Assembly: GCA_020740775.1 (NCBI GenBank)
Contig: JAHEWK010000025.1
Span: forward strand, 62,001 to 126,000
Length of the DNA stretch: 64,000 nucleotides
Origin: Ilyonectria destructans
Taxonomy: Eukaryota > Ascomycota > Sordariomycetes > Hypocreales > Nectriaceae
Reading direction: 5' to 3'
In this document: positions 1 through 10,571 of the stretch, piece by piece
Numbering within the stretch: the stretch's first letter is position 1
Layout: the number at the start of each line of letters is the position of its first letter
Notes under the pieces: generated by a model
Told to the model about the DNA's origin: nothing
Databases searched by the model: none
What the model saw: only the letters and a program-made list of their open reading frames with translations
Made by a program: the position numbers and the translations under genes

Positions 1-1958
1 CGGCTGCGGATCCTCAAGCTCTACGTTCGGGAGCCGATGGCCGCGAACGCGAGTGTCCGGGGGCGTCCAGCTAGGATGGTTGGGGGGAACCCAGGGCTCG
101 AAGTCGTCCGCCTCCGAGAGGGCGTGTTCGCTAACGTCCGAGAGCGAATCGCTTCCGTCCGGGCCAGGAAGGGGGTTACCGGAACTGGGGCCGTTCGGGG
201 CCGGAGCGGGACCGGACGCTCCCTTTCCGGAGCGAGTTCCCCGAGGCATATCGTTCAGGAGTATTCGGGAGCGTTCGGGCGCGTTCGGGAGTTGGGGCGT
301 ACGGAATTGTACGAAAGTGGCTATCGACAAACCGGGGCTATACGCAAATGTTAGTATGTGTACGGAGCCGAACGAATGTGTGAAAAATAAAGAAAAAAAT
401 ATGGGGAAGTTAAGGTGGGGGCCGGAAGGCCCCGTACGGGACCGTACGAGATCCGAATTTCTCAGGGAAGGTGGGGAAAAAAGGTTTTGGGGCAACTGCG
501 GAAACTGCTGAAAAACGCCGGTAAGGCAAGAACCAGAACAAAGGCAGGGCAGGCGCCCAGGCACGTGACTGCCAGGCAGGGGAGCAAGCCAGCCGACCGG
601 TTGCAATTGAGCGCCTGCACGGAAGCGATCGTGAGAACCCATTTCTGGACGGTTCGGAACGCGAAAAAGACGCTGCGTATTGACCTGATCGCTCCCGATC
701 GGCCGGCGTATGTAACAAGGCGGTATTGTGATGGCGCGGGCTGGAAAACTGGGATATGAGAAAAGACCCATAAATCTTAGAGTTTCCAGCGATTTTATTG
801 GCTACTACCAAATTGGGACTAGCGGATTGCATCTATCCAGTGGTGGTCCGAGCGCACGGCTGCCGTGGATCTATCCAAAAATGGGTTTTGACCCAGTCCT
901 AGATATAGCCTTCCGTAGACTGGGGTCCCCCAGGGCTGGCATCTTTCTTCTGATCGTCCACACACTCGGATTCATCGCTGGTTCCCGGATCTGCGTCGTC
1001 CGCTTCGCTGGCCGCTCTGCCGCCTCTAGAAATGCATTTTCAACGACCGAAGCGTATCTTGGACCCATCTATTCGGCGTCATTCCACGCGTCTAAGGTAC
1101 ACTGGCGTTTTCGTGGTAAACTGGGCCGTTGGATGATCCTCTTCTGCGGTGGGGCGGAAGTCAAATCCTCCCGGACAATACGGGTCCGATTTGGTTGCGC
1201 CGGCGGCACTGGATGAAGTGTTCTCCGCGGCAAGTCGAATTATTCAGGCTCCGTCGTCCCCGTTGCGGAGCCGTGCCAACGTGCATTGCAGCCTTGATCA
1301 GGGCTGCAGCCCATCACTGCCGCCTGCGAATTCAGACCTCACTACATATGGACGGGATTGTGGACAACTGGCCATGGCCAAATTGTCCGCGTGCCGACTT
1401 GTTACGGGGCGTCCCTCGCGCCGCTGGATCGTCCTGTTACTGAGGAGCAGATGTGGCGGTGGATGTAGTCCAGAAGTGGGCAGGGCAGCGGGGTACCATT
1501 GGGAGCCACCCTTGTGTCCTTCTGTCAGACAATTGGGTCCACTGGGTCCACCTTTGGCATCAGTCAATTGATGAGAATTATCTTGAAGAGCTCGAGCTAG
1601 ATGCACGTTAGTGCGCAGCTCTTTGTACACAAAGAAGAGTCCTGCTTTGTGGTGCAGAATCCTTGGAAACGAGGCTGTTGGCGATGCCTGATACAGCCTG
1701 TGTTTGAGCTTTGACTTCAACGGGGGTCATAACCCCTGTCAGTTGACTTTTCGACCCTGGCCATCCCGTGTGGGCTCGGCTAAGATCCATGCCCTAAGGG
1801 GCACAGTCAAGGGGGTTGCCCGAGACAGCCACACAAGAGAGTAGGTATGCATCCTCATCTTCCACGACGCTCTCTATCACGCCTTTCGGGTGCCAGATCG
1901 AGAGCACCAGCTACCTGTTTTCTCGCGGCTTCCGATCGCGGGTATACGCCTCTGACAG
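1..1958. other. No recognised gene; GC-rich stretch with CGTTCGGG-type short motifs
   Basis: I see no coding region I can support here. Open frames exist on both strands but none shows a recognisable domain and they overlap each other. The first 300 bases are rich in short related words such as GTTCGGGAG and GTCCGGG, most clearly at about 260-295, where 10-base units follow one another. This could be the decayed end of a repeat or simple low-complexity DNA. Bases 1560-1900 are ordinary sequence with no visible motif. Confidence 0.4.
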
Positions 1959-2995
1959 ATGGAATCTACGGACAAGTGCGGCAATGCCGTCTGCACAACG
2001 TCGTCGGCCTCGCCCCCGGACTCCAACTCCCTCCGGCTGTGCTCCAGATGCCGCCGGGCGGCATACTGCTCGCCTGAGTGTCAGTCCGCGGCCTGGCCGT
2101 CTCACAAGCGGGCCTGCGTTCGGCCCAACTACATCGTCAAGTTCCACCTGGCCCCGGGGCAAATTACGAACCCGCCAGTGACGCGCACCTTGTCGTGCCC
2201 CGCGCATGCCGTCTTCTACGTGCTTCACCTGGCGCTGCAAACAGCGTTTGGCTGGGCCACCACGCACTCGTTCGACTTCGCAGTCGTGGACCCAGATTAT
2301 CGCGAGCCCGATGACATCATGGAGATCATCAATAGGCGCAAGGCCATGGGTCCGACAGGGGATCAACTTCCTCCGGCTTCCGCGCCGAGGCAGTATCTCT
2401 TTCGTGTTGTCGACCCGGCTAAGCAGACCATGTTCTCCGGCATTGATCGCATGCACGAGCCGATGAGACGTCATCCCAACACGCCAGAAAAGAAAGCCGA
2501 CAAGTACAAGCTGTTCGAGTTATTTGACGATGCACGGTTCCGAAGTATGTGTGTAGCCTAGTCTCCCTTGCCGCCCCTTTCCTGACCCTTGAACCAGATC
2601 GCCAGCTCGTCTATACCTACGACTTCGGTGACAACTGGGAGCATCATCTAACAATCTTGGGACGTGCCGATCCCACCCCCAACTTTATCTGCCTCGATGG
2701 GTCAGGACACTACGTAGCGGAAGACTCAGGCAGTGCAAGGGGATGGGAGGATGTTAAAGCGGCGTACCGAAACCGAAGCCCAACTAAGGAGCAGAGGGAG
2801 CGTCGGCAGTGGTTCGAGAGAGAGGCCAGTAATCCTGACCCGAGAGGGCTGGCGGGGGATCGTGTGAATGCATGGGACCGAGACAGGATCAACCGGGACC
2901 TCGAGACGGACACGATGCTTGAACGCTTCCAGAGGATGGGAGACGCTGCTGCAACCTACCAAGATCGCGCTTCTGCAGCTTTTAGATCTGGATGA
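1959..2995 (+). CDS. MYND zinc finger fused to pRiA4b ORF-3-like domain (2 exons)
   Basis: Predicted protein of 327 residues from join(1959..2544, 2598..2995). Residues about 7-50 form a MYND-type finger (CGNAVC, CSRC, AYC, ECQ, W, H, C), a protein-interaction zinc module. The rest resembles the pRiA4b ORF-3 fold, with FYVLHLALQ near the start and the signature YTYDFGDNWEH after the intron. The two parts lie in different frames. I join them by a 53-nt intron at 2545-2597 with donor GTATGT, branch CTGAC and acceptor CCAG; the splice keeps frame and joins the conserved block directly. The ATG at 1959 directly precedes the finger. MYND plus this domain is an architecture I believe occurs in fungi; its role is unknown. 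The 3' end could extend through a further intron, since an open frame continues to 3237. Confidence 0.75.
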
Positions 2996-3237
2996 TAGAA
3001 CTGTCGCAAACTATTGATGTCCGACAGGATCTAGGAAACACAGCCGCCTTTGCCACTGGACGAGGCCGTCCTGGTGAGATGCAGGCAGCAGCACTTGCTG
3101 GTCCCGCCCAGTCCAGTGCCCCAGCAAATCTCAATGGGAATCCTTACCAGAATATGTCGTTATTACAGGAATTCGGTACCATAGATTGGCCCCATCCAAA
3201 CATAGGAGGTCCGATCTGGACAATACCATCAACTTAG

Positions 3238-3755
3238 GCCATCTTTGAGCGGGCGGATGAGAAATGTTAGAGTTCGAGCTCGAAGTCTAGAATTACAACT
3301 ACCGTCATCCGGACAATGTCTCTCCACATTGAAATTCTTTTTTGGCGCAATCAGCGCTCTACATCTCAGTTCATGCTGACTAGCTGAGGCGGACAAACCC
3401 AGTGACTGACGATCACTGGAGCTAACGTAACTTCACGCGTATATACAGGCTTGAATTCGTCAGAAACAAGATAAGGATTCATGCGCGAGCCTCCATTTTC
3501 CTTATCCCAAGCATGATCGAACGGCCTGCTGTCGGTTTGTGTCCAACTCGCGTGTGTACTACCAGGCTGATATGCGTCAAGACTAATGCGATCGCAACCG
3601 GGCGAGAACGTTGCGAGGTTCTGGCCGCGGACTAGGCTGCCGAGTGCCTGTGGAGTTACCCGCTGGGACCACCAGGTTTTGATCTGAATCCTGGTCTTGA
3701 AATCTCTATATCTTCTCACTTCAAAGAGTTGTGCTGTGGTGGACCACCCTGCATC
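3238..3755 (+). other. Spacer and probable 5' untranslated region of the LINE
   Basis: No gene supported. The stretch from about 3500 to 3755 probably belongs to the 5' UTR of the downstream LINE, but I cannot place the 5' boundary because no target-site duplication is visible. The long minus-strand open frames at 3366-4202 and 3716-4324 are antisense to LINE ORF1 and show no domain. Confidence 0.35.
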
Positions 3756-5081
3756 ATGAGTGCCCTGGCGAGTGCGGGGACGGTGGTGGGGCTGCGGGAT
3801 CCCATGTCGACGCCAACGGGTCGCCGAGTCATGAAACGCAAAATTGACGACCAAGGGAAGGAATCGAACAAAAGCAGCCGATATGCAACAAGAACGACGA
3901 CAAACGCGAGAACAATTGAAGTGGAACCTGCGACCGACATAAGAAATGGAAACAGCAGCGACAGCACCGACGACGGAGGAGCAACGCTCCAGAGTGCGTT
4001 GGAGTTGCTGGGCCAGTACCGTGCTGAGTTCCAAGGGATGAAGGAGGCGATCAAGGAGCAGAGCGAAACCATCCGTAACCAGCAAGAGACCATCCGAGAG
4101 TTGAAGGAAGCAGCCGAGGGGCAGTTGAACTGTATACGAAATTTGAGCCAACGATTCGAGGACACCAAGCAGCAGATGGGCCATGGCCTGAAGCGAGCAC
4201 ACGAGCTGCTTGAAGCTATCGCAGCGCGCACCCCGGCTACCCCGCCTGTCTCTTTCGCTGACGTCACGCGTTCATCACCCTCATCCGAGCCTAGCAATGT
4301 GAGGACGAACGTCTCCAACAACACCTTGGCATCGTCTTTGGCAAATGAGCTCTATTGCACGATTGACACGTCGCGGGTCGAAGAAGGGAACAGAGACCGT
4401 GCACAGGTGGGACCAATCCGGAAAGCCATCGAAAGTGAGATGAGGACGAAGGATGGCCAGGCGGCCTGGAGATGCGCCGCAGTTGTAAGGGATGCCCGGA
4501 ACGTAGAGCGAGTCAAGGTCATCTGCAGAGATGAAAACGAATTGAAGCAGGTCAAGGAAGCCGCGCAGAAGACGGCGGTCGTGGGAGTGAGGGTGATGAG
4601 AGACCAGCTCTACCCGGTGAAGGTGGACAACGCCAACCGAACCGCGGTGCTAGACGCAGAAGGGAACGTCCTACCTGGATCGGCTGAAGCGCTCGGCGCC
4701 GAGAATAATGTCAATATTGCCAAAATCTCATGGCTAAGCAATAAGGAATCGGGAAAAGCGTACGGGTCGATGGTGGTGTACGTCACGAAGGGGAACGACG
4801 CGATGCGGCTCGTGGACGGACACTACTTTGACCTAGCCGGGGAATCAGCGTGCACAAACGTCTTTGAGCCACGCAAGGGACCAGTACAGTGCTACAACTG
4901 CCAAGAGATTGGCCATAAGTCGTTCCGGTGCAAGAACCCTCAGATTTGTGGACGATGCGCGGGACCGAGGCACCATCACAGGGAGTGCCAGGCGGTGGAA
5001 CCAAAGTGCGTGCTGTGCAGCGGACCACACGAATCGTTCAGCCGGAACTGCCGTCTGCGGAACGCACGCAGCGATGTGTAA
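3756..5081 (+). CDS. LINE ORF1, gag-like nucleic-acid-binding protein with CCHC knuckles
   Basis: From the first ATG at 3756 the frame gives 441 residues. The N-terminal half is hydrophilic with a coiled-coil-like segment of repeated QSETIRNQQETIREL type near residue 100. The C-terminus has retroviral-type zinc knuckles, CYNCQEIGHKSFRC followed by CGRCAGPRHHHREC and CVLCSGPHESFSRNC. By family knowledge the protein coats the element RNA. The stop TAA (5079-5081) overlaps the ORF2 start: ATGTGTAA at 5074-5081 contains both the ORF2 ATG and the ORF1 stop, suggesting termination-reinitiation. ORF1 itself looks intact. Confidence 0.85.
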   Translation: MSALASAGTVVGLRDPMSTPTGRRVMKRKIDDQGKESNKSSRYATRTTTNARTIEVEPATDIRNGNSSDSTDDGGATLQSALELLGQYRAEFQGMKEAIKEQSETIRNQQETIRELKEAAEGQLNCIRNLSQRFEDTKQQMGHGLKRAHELLEAIAARTPATPPVSFADVTRSSPSSEPSNVRTNVSNNTLASSLANELYCTIDTSRVEEGNRDRAQVGPIRKAIESEMRTKDGQAAWRCAAVVRDARNVERVKVICRDENELKQVKEAAQKTAVVGVRVMRDQLYPVKVDNANRTAVLDAEGNVLPGSAEALGAENNVNIAKISWLSNKESGKAYGSMVVYVTKGNDAMRLVDGHYFDLAGESACTNVFEPRKGPVQCYNCQEIGHKSFRCKNPQICGRCAGPRHHHRECQAVEPKCVLCSGPHESFSRNCRLRNARSDV

Positions 5082-8000
5082 GACCTTCCGCATCCTACAG
5101 CTCAATGTACGAAAGCGAGAACCGGTACAACAAAGTTTGATGAACGACGCAGACCTCAAGGACTACGGAGTTCTGGCGGTCTCTGAACCGTACGCAAAAA
5201 AGATCGACGGCAAGGTGGTAACGAGCCCTGCGGGGCACAGCAACTGGACGAGGATGATACCGACGCACACGCACGATGCGCCCTGGCCGATCCGAAGCAT
5301 GCTCTGGGTACGAAGCGACATCGAGGCGGAGCAGGTGCCGATACCATCAGCAGATCTCACGGCAGCGGTGCTTCGACTGCCAGAGAGAGACATCCTGATG
5401 GTGTCAGTGTATGTGGAAGGGAAGAACACAGAGGCGCTGACATCTACAGTTCGAGTACTGCATGGCCTGATCCAGCGATTCCGTAATGGCACCGGTACGC
5501 GTACGGACGTGGTGCTGGCTGGAGACTTCAATCGCCATGACCTACTCTGGACCGGAGACGAGGTATCAGCAAGAAGACAAGGCGAAGCCGAGCCAATCAT
5601 CGACTTGATGAACGAGCACGGCCTCTGCAGCCTCCTTCCGAGGGGTACGAAGACGTGGCAAGGCCCGAACAAAGAGAGCACCATCGACTTGGTGCTCGCA
5701 ACGTCGGAACTGGCAGACGAGATGGTGACGTGCGCCCTCCATCCGACCGATCACGGGTCAGACCACAGAGCAATCCAGACGATATTTGACATCGCGATGC
5801 CCGAGAGGATCACGACACAAAGATTGTTGTTCAAGAACGCTCCTTGGACTCTTATAGGAGCCAGAGTGGAAGATAACCTCCGGCCGCTCCCCTGGGCTGT
5901 CGACGTGCAGACGCAGACGGACCAGCTGATGCGAGTCGTCCTAGAGGCAATCCACGAGCTGACGCCTCGAGCACAACCTCCACCGTATGCGAAACGCTGG
6001 TGGACAAAGGACCTAACACGACTGCGGAGGGCATACACGTTCTGGCGGAACCAAGCGAGGGCGCAACGGCGAGCAGGTCAAGCGCGACCAGACCTGGAAC
6101 GACGAGCCAAGGAAGCAGCCAAGGAGTACCACGACGCCATACGGATCCAGAAGAAAGCACATTGGGACGACTTCCTGGCCGAAGACGTCAACATCTGGAA
6201 AGCGGCCAAGTATCTCGAACCTAGCAAGGAGACCATGGGCGACAAGGTGCCACCCTTGAAGAGGGAAGATGGATCTATGACCAAGGACAAGGCAGAACAA
6301 GCCGAGGAGCTGCTCGGCACGTTCTTCCCTCCCTTGCCAGCGAGAATCGAAGATGAAGGAGTGCGACAACATCGGAAAGCGGTGCCCATGCCGGGCCTGA
6401 CCCTGGAAGAAATCGAGGAAAAAGTCATGGCAGCAAAACCGTGGAAAGCACCCGGCGAAGATGGCCTTCCGGCGATGGTGTGGAGACGACTCTGGCCGGT
6501 GGTAAAGTACCGGGTGTTAGCTCTCTTCGATGCGTCGCTCAGTGACGGCATAGTGCCTCACCAATGGAGAAGTGCGAAAATCATCCCGCTGAAGAAGCCG
6601 GACAAGGGAGACTACACGGTAGCGAAGGCGTGGCGACCGATATCGCTTTTGTCAACCCTTGGTAAAATAATGGAAGCGGTCGTCGCTGAGCGCATCTCCT
6701 ACGCAGTAGAGACTTGCGGGCTCCTGCCCGCAAACCACTTCGGAGCGAGGAAGCGACGGTCGGCCGAGCAAGCGCTCCTGCTCCTGCAGGAACAAATCTA
6801 CAAGGCATGGAGAGCTCGCAAAGTGCTGAGTCTGATCAGTTTCGATGTCAAAGGCGCCTACAACGGAGTGTGCAAAGAGCGACTACTCGAGAGGATGAAG
6901 GCGAGAGGGATACTAGACAGACTGGTCAGGTGGATGGACGCCTTCTGCTCCGGGCAAACAGCCTCGATGGTGGTGAACGGGCACACGTCTGAGCAGCGGG
7001 AGCTACCCCAAGCAGGTCTCCCTCAGGGATCGCCGCTGTCACCGGTCTCGTTCCTCTTCTTCAACGCAGATTTGGTGCAGAGAAGGATTAAGGCGGATGG
7101 TGGCTCAATTGCATTTGTGGACGACTACTCGGCCTGGGTGACCGGCCCGACCGCGGAGGCGAACCGGGCAGGTATTCAGTCGATCATTAACGAAGCGCTC
7201 GAGTGGGAGAGACGCAGCGGCGCAACGTTTCATGCGGACAAGACGACAGTCATCCACTTCACGCGAGTCACCGTGCGCAACAGTGACATGCCGTTTTTGA
7301 TCAAAGGGAACGAGGTCAAACCTAGAAACAGCGCAAAAATTCTGGGAGTGGTTATGGACGTGGGCCTGCGGTACCAGGAGCACATGGCTAGAGCCGCCGC
7401 CAAGGGCATCACCGCCGCCATGTGCCTTGGAAGGTTGAAATGCTATCACCGAGGGTGGCGAGACAGCTATTCGTAGCGACAGTCGCGCCGGCAATGGACT
7501 ATGCCTCCAATGTCTGGACGCACGCTCGCCGCGCAAGAGAAGCTGCCTGGCTGAACAAAGCGCAGTTGGTGGGGGCGCAGGCAATTACAGGAGCGTTCCG
7601 TACCGTCGCAACAGCGGTGGCCGAGGCTGAAGCCAGTATCCAGACGGTAGAGGAACGACACAGACAAGCTGCAACGAGATTCTGCATCAACCTTCGGACC
7701 CTTCCGAAGACACACCCACTAGCAGCTTTGAAGAACAAGGCAAGCAAGCGATTCATATCACCAATGCAGAAGATTGTCTCGGCAGTGGGAAGGGTCCACA
7801 CGGATCGAATGGAGGTTATCCACGAGTATGCGTTGCCGCCATGGACCAGCCGCATCCCAGTGATGGGCGAGGGCGACCTAGCGAAGGCGGTCAAGGCACC
7901 AAACGACGTCGAGGGCATCATCATAGCAACGTCTAGCTCGCAGAAGGGCGGCATAGTGGGAATGGGAGGCGTCGTGTGCGACGCAACTCGCAACAGCGCA

Positions 8001-8852
8001 GGCGAGGTGGTTTCCAGCTATTCCGTCACTATCGGGCCCGGAGATGAGCAGAATCCGTACACAGCGGAACTAGCAGCAATAGCGATGGCGCTGAAGTGCA
8101 CGCCGCCCAGGCTTCCTTTTCGGGACGTGACGGTCATGACGAGCAATCGCTCGGCCGTGGAAGTTATCAGGAGGCCTCGGCAGCAATCCGGTCAATGCAC
8201 TATCCGTCAGATATACGACCGCACCAAGTGCCTTCAGAAAAGAGGCTGTTCTGTTAGACTCATGTGGGTGCCGGCTAAGGCCGAAGGTTTTACATTGGGA
8301 CCGATGGCCAAGGCAGCAGCGCAGAGAGCCACCAAAGCAGAGTGCATGGTAGAGACACCGTCGTACCAAGCAAGGTCCACAACACTTCGACTGGCGCTCC
8401 TCCAACAACGGCAGTGTGGGCGACTTCCGGAAGGGGTTGGACAGTACTCGAAGCTCATCGACAAGGCGCTGCCGGGCAAGCACACCCGTGCACTATACGA
8501 CTCGCTAAAAAGAAAAGAATCGGACGTGATAGCCCAGCTTCGGACCGGGATGATGCGACTGAACAGTTATCTTCACAGGATAGGGGCAGCGGAATCGGAC
8601 ATATGCAATTGTGGACAAGCAGCAGAGACGATTGAGCACTTCCTCTTCCGATGCAAAAAGTGGACAATGCAACGGGAAGTCATGTTTAAATGCTCACGAA
8701 CAAAGATTGGGAATTTGTCGTTCTTCTTGGGAGGACAAGCTGCGTCGGACGACGAAAAGTGGAAGCCAAACATGCAGGCCGTGCGTGCGACAATCAAATT
8801 CGCTATCGCGACAAACAGGCTCGATGCGGACCGGCGGCCATCGGCAAACTAA
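5074..8852 (+). pseudogene. LINE ORF2: AP endonuclease, reverse transcriptase, RNase H; frameshifted
   Basis: The first part (5074-7476) carries an exonuclease/endonuclease/phosphatase domain (LQLNVRK, VSEPYAKK, LAGDFNRHDLLW, HGSDHRAI), then a reverse transcriptase with GLPQGSPLSP and the catalytic AFVDDYSAW box. A second frame (7422-8852) holds the end of the RT thumb (LSPRVARQLF), an RNase H-like domain (GMGGVV, NPYTAELAAIAMAL) and a C-terminal Cys-His finger (CNCGQAAETIEHFLFRC). The two join if one base is added near the AAA at 7438-7440, so I read a single-base deletion. A programmed shift is less likely because no slippery heptamer is present. The RNase H WVP region lacks the usual His, a further sign of divergence. 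Confidence 0.8.
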
Positions 8853-9123
8853 CCTCTAGCGTGCGATTATACTAACAAAAAGCCGCCTCAATTTGACAGA
8901 CCGTGCTTCAGCTGCTGAGGATAGGATGCTGAACACTTGCAGAATTTGGCCTTCAAGCAGGCCTGTCATGGAACATGCAGCGACGAGGTTGAGCAGCAAG
9001 CGATGAGACGACGATCCGTGGGGCTTGGGTGTCAGGTACCAAATGTTCTGAAATGTGAACTAGATTGTGTCAAGGCCCTATAGGGACTTCCCTCCGGGCG
9101 AAATAAAATCCATCCATCCATCC

Positions 9124-9817
9124 GTATACCCCCCCTCCAGTAACCTCCTTTCTCGGAGTCTGTACCTTCTAGCACTAGAGCTCCTTCCAGACCATGATCG
9201 TAGTAGAGCGGTGCGAACGAGATTTCGAAGTAATCATCCAGAAACTCAGCAGAGCCTCCTGTTCCCCCGTTGCACTCGCAATGCTTGTAGTTCCGCCACA
9301 TAAGATGCCGACAACGCTCGACATCGGGGATTGTCGGTTTATGCGTACAGTTTCCTAGGTGTCGAATAGCAAACCAATACCCCCTTTCTTCATGTCCCAA
9401 CAGGTCGGGGAAGCCGCGCGACCATAAGACGGATGCATGGGCAAACCCCCTGCAGTATACCTGGGCCAGTAATTTCACAGAGTGCTCATCGGAATGAAAT
9501 GTGCCATCGTTGGAGGTGTGGCACCGCAATGGTAGGCCATCGGAGGAATCGGGGCAGCTTGGTGTCAGGTGGCTGTTGGTCGGCGCAGCCGTTGATGTGG
9601 GCGTTCCCAACCAAGTTGGATGGGGATCAGTTTCCGATGCTGAACAAACAGCCTTGGTGCAGGGAGGCTGTTGAAGTTGATCGAACGTAGAGGACTCGGG
9701 ACGGCTGTATAACGCATCTGTGCCATCAGCTGTAGTGGACTGTGAAAGGCACGTGGCCGCAGCGACGCCTGTAAGCTGGAAACAAAGAATCCGCAAGAGC
9801 TCCATGGACGATGGCAT
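9124..9817 (-). pseudogene. Secreted cysteine-rich protein, 3' end cut by LINE insertion
   Basis: The frame begins at ATG 9817 with an N-terminal hydrophobic stretch (LLRILCFQLTGVAAATCL) fitting a signal peptide, followed by a Ser/Thr/Pro-rich linker and a Cys-containing C-terminal half with ERCRHLMWRNYKHC and NGGTGGSAE. I recognise the general style of fungal secreted, effector-like hypothetical proteins but cannot name a family. About 231 codons are native. The frame then runs into the (ATCC)n tail of the LINE at 9123 and ends in LINE sequence at 9032, so the original 3' end is lost or lies beyond the LINE's unresolved left junction. The truncated product may still be made. Confidence 0.6.
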
Positions 9818-10238
9818 TCCTGCGTTCAGAGCTATTTGGAGTTACCACGCTCGCGAGACACAACATTCCGTAGTATATATGACACGCTTAAGGCCGAGGC
9901 AAGAGTTGGACAAGTGTGACGGTCAAGGTTCCCAACGTAGTAAACCGTAACCTGGTAGGTTTATGTTGGCAGTTGAAACGGGGCGTAACGTACTGAGCGT
10001 GGGGTGGCGAATCACGTCTGATAATGTCAAGAAGTATTCTTGAGTAATCAAGTTGTATTGAAAGCTGAAGAACTAGATAGACAGGAGATGTGTGAATGGG
10101 CGAAACTATATACTTGTTTCGGGATCTCATCGGTACGCTTAACTGGATTCCCTTTCTTGATGGATCGTGAAGCTCCCCAGATCGTGGCGATCCTGGAAAA
10201 GCGCGCTCCAATCCTTATTGGCCCTCGGCTCGGGATTA
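9818..10238. other. Intergenic, no gene recognised
   Basis: This spacer lies between the secreted-protein gene and the candidate integrase element. It should hold the promoter of the minus-strand secreted-protein gene. I see no coding domain or repeat. Small open frames on both strands overlap one another. Confidence 0.4.
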
Positions 10239-10267
10239 TACGGTCGCACATTACCACATGGGTGACA
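10239..10267 (+). repeat. Left inverted repeat of candidate integrase element
   Basis: Exact 29-bp match, inverted, to 14348-14376. Similarity fades within about five bases inside and at once outside, as expected for short TIRs. Confidence 0.65.
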
Positions 10268-10571
10268 TAACCCTTTTGGGAAGCATCAACCATGTGGAAA
10301 TACTTAGTAATTTTGTACCCCCTTGCAAGACTACAGTCCCGCACACTATCCGGAAGGTATCTCTTCATTTAGATGGCATCTCCACCAGGGTATATGTCGT
10401 GATAATTCCTGGTGACGCGTCACAATTCTTCCACTCACACATCCACACCAGCGTCAATACCCAGCCCATCGCCACCCCATAGCTGTTATGGGCTATCCCC
10501 ATCCATTCCCTAAGTAAGCTCGGGTCTACCCATCATGAGATTGTGCGACTGACCTTGTCTTGTACGTAGAT

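Larger units (their letters stand above)
3730..9123 (+). mobile_element. Tad1-type non-LTR retrotransposon (LINE), near full length
   Basis: Element order is gag-like ORF1 with zinc knuckles, then ORF2 with AP endonuclease, reverse transcriptase and RNase H, the layout of the fungal Tad1 clade. The 3' end at 9087-9123 is typical of these elements: a short hairpin-forming GGCCCTATAGGGAC/CCTCCGGGC segment, an AATAAA-like run, and a tandem (ATCC)n tail in place of poly(A). The 5' boundary is not resolved; the start given is only a minimum. One frameshift at about 7438-7440 breaks ORF2, so this copy is probably inactive. It has landed in the secreted-protein gene immediately to the right. Confidence 0.85.

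Noticed and set aside
3366..4324. Long minus-strand frames opposite LINE ORF1
   Set aside because: They lie antisense to a well-supported gag-like ORF, have no domain and result from its codon bias.
7422..7476. Programmed -1 frameshift in LINE ORF2
   Set aside because: No slippery heptamer or downstream structure is evident, and the break lies inside the RT thumb, not at a domain border; a random one-base loss explains it.
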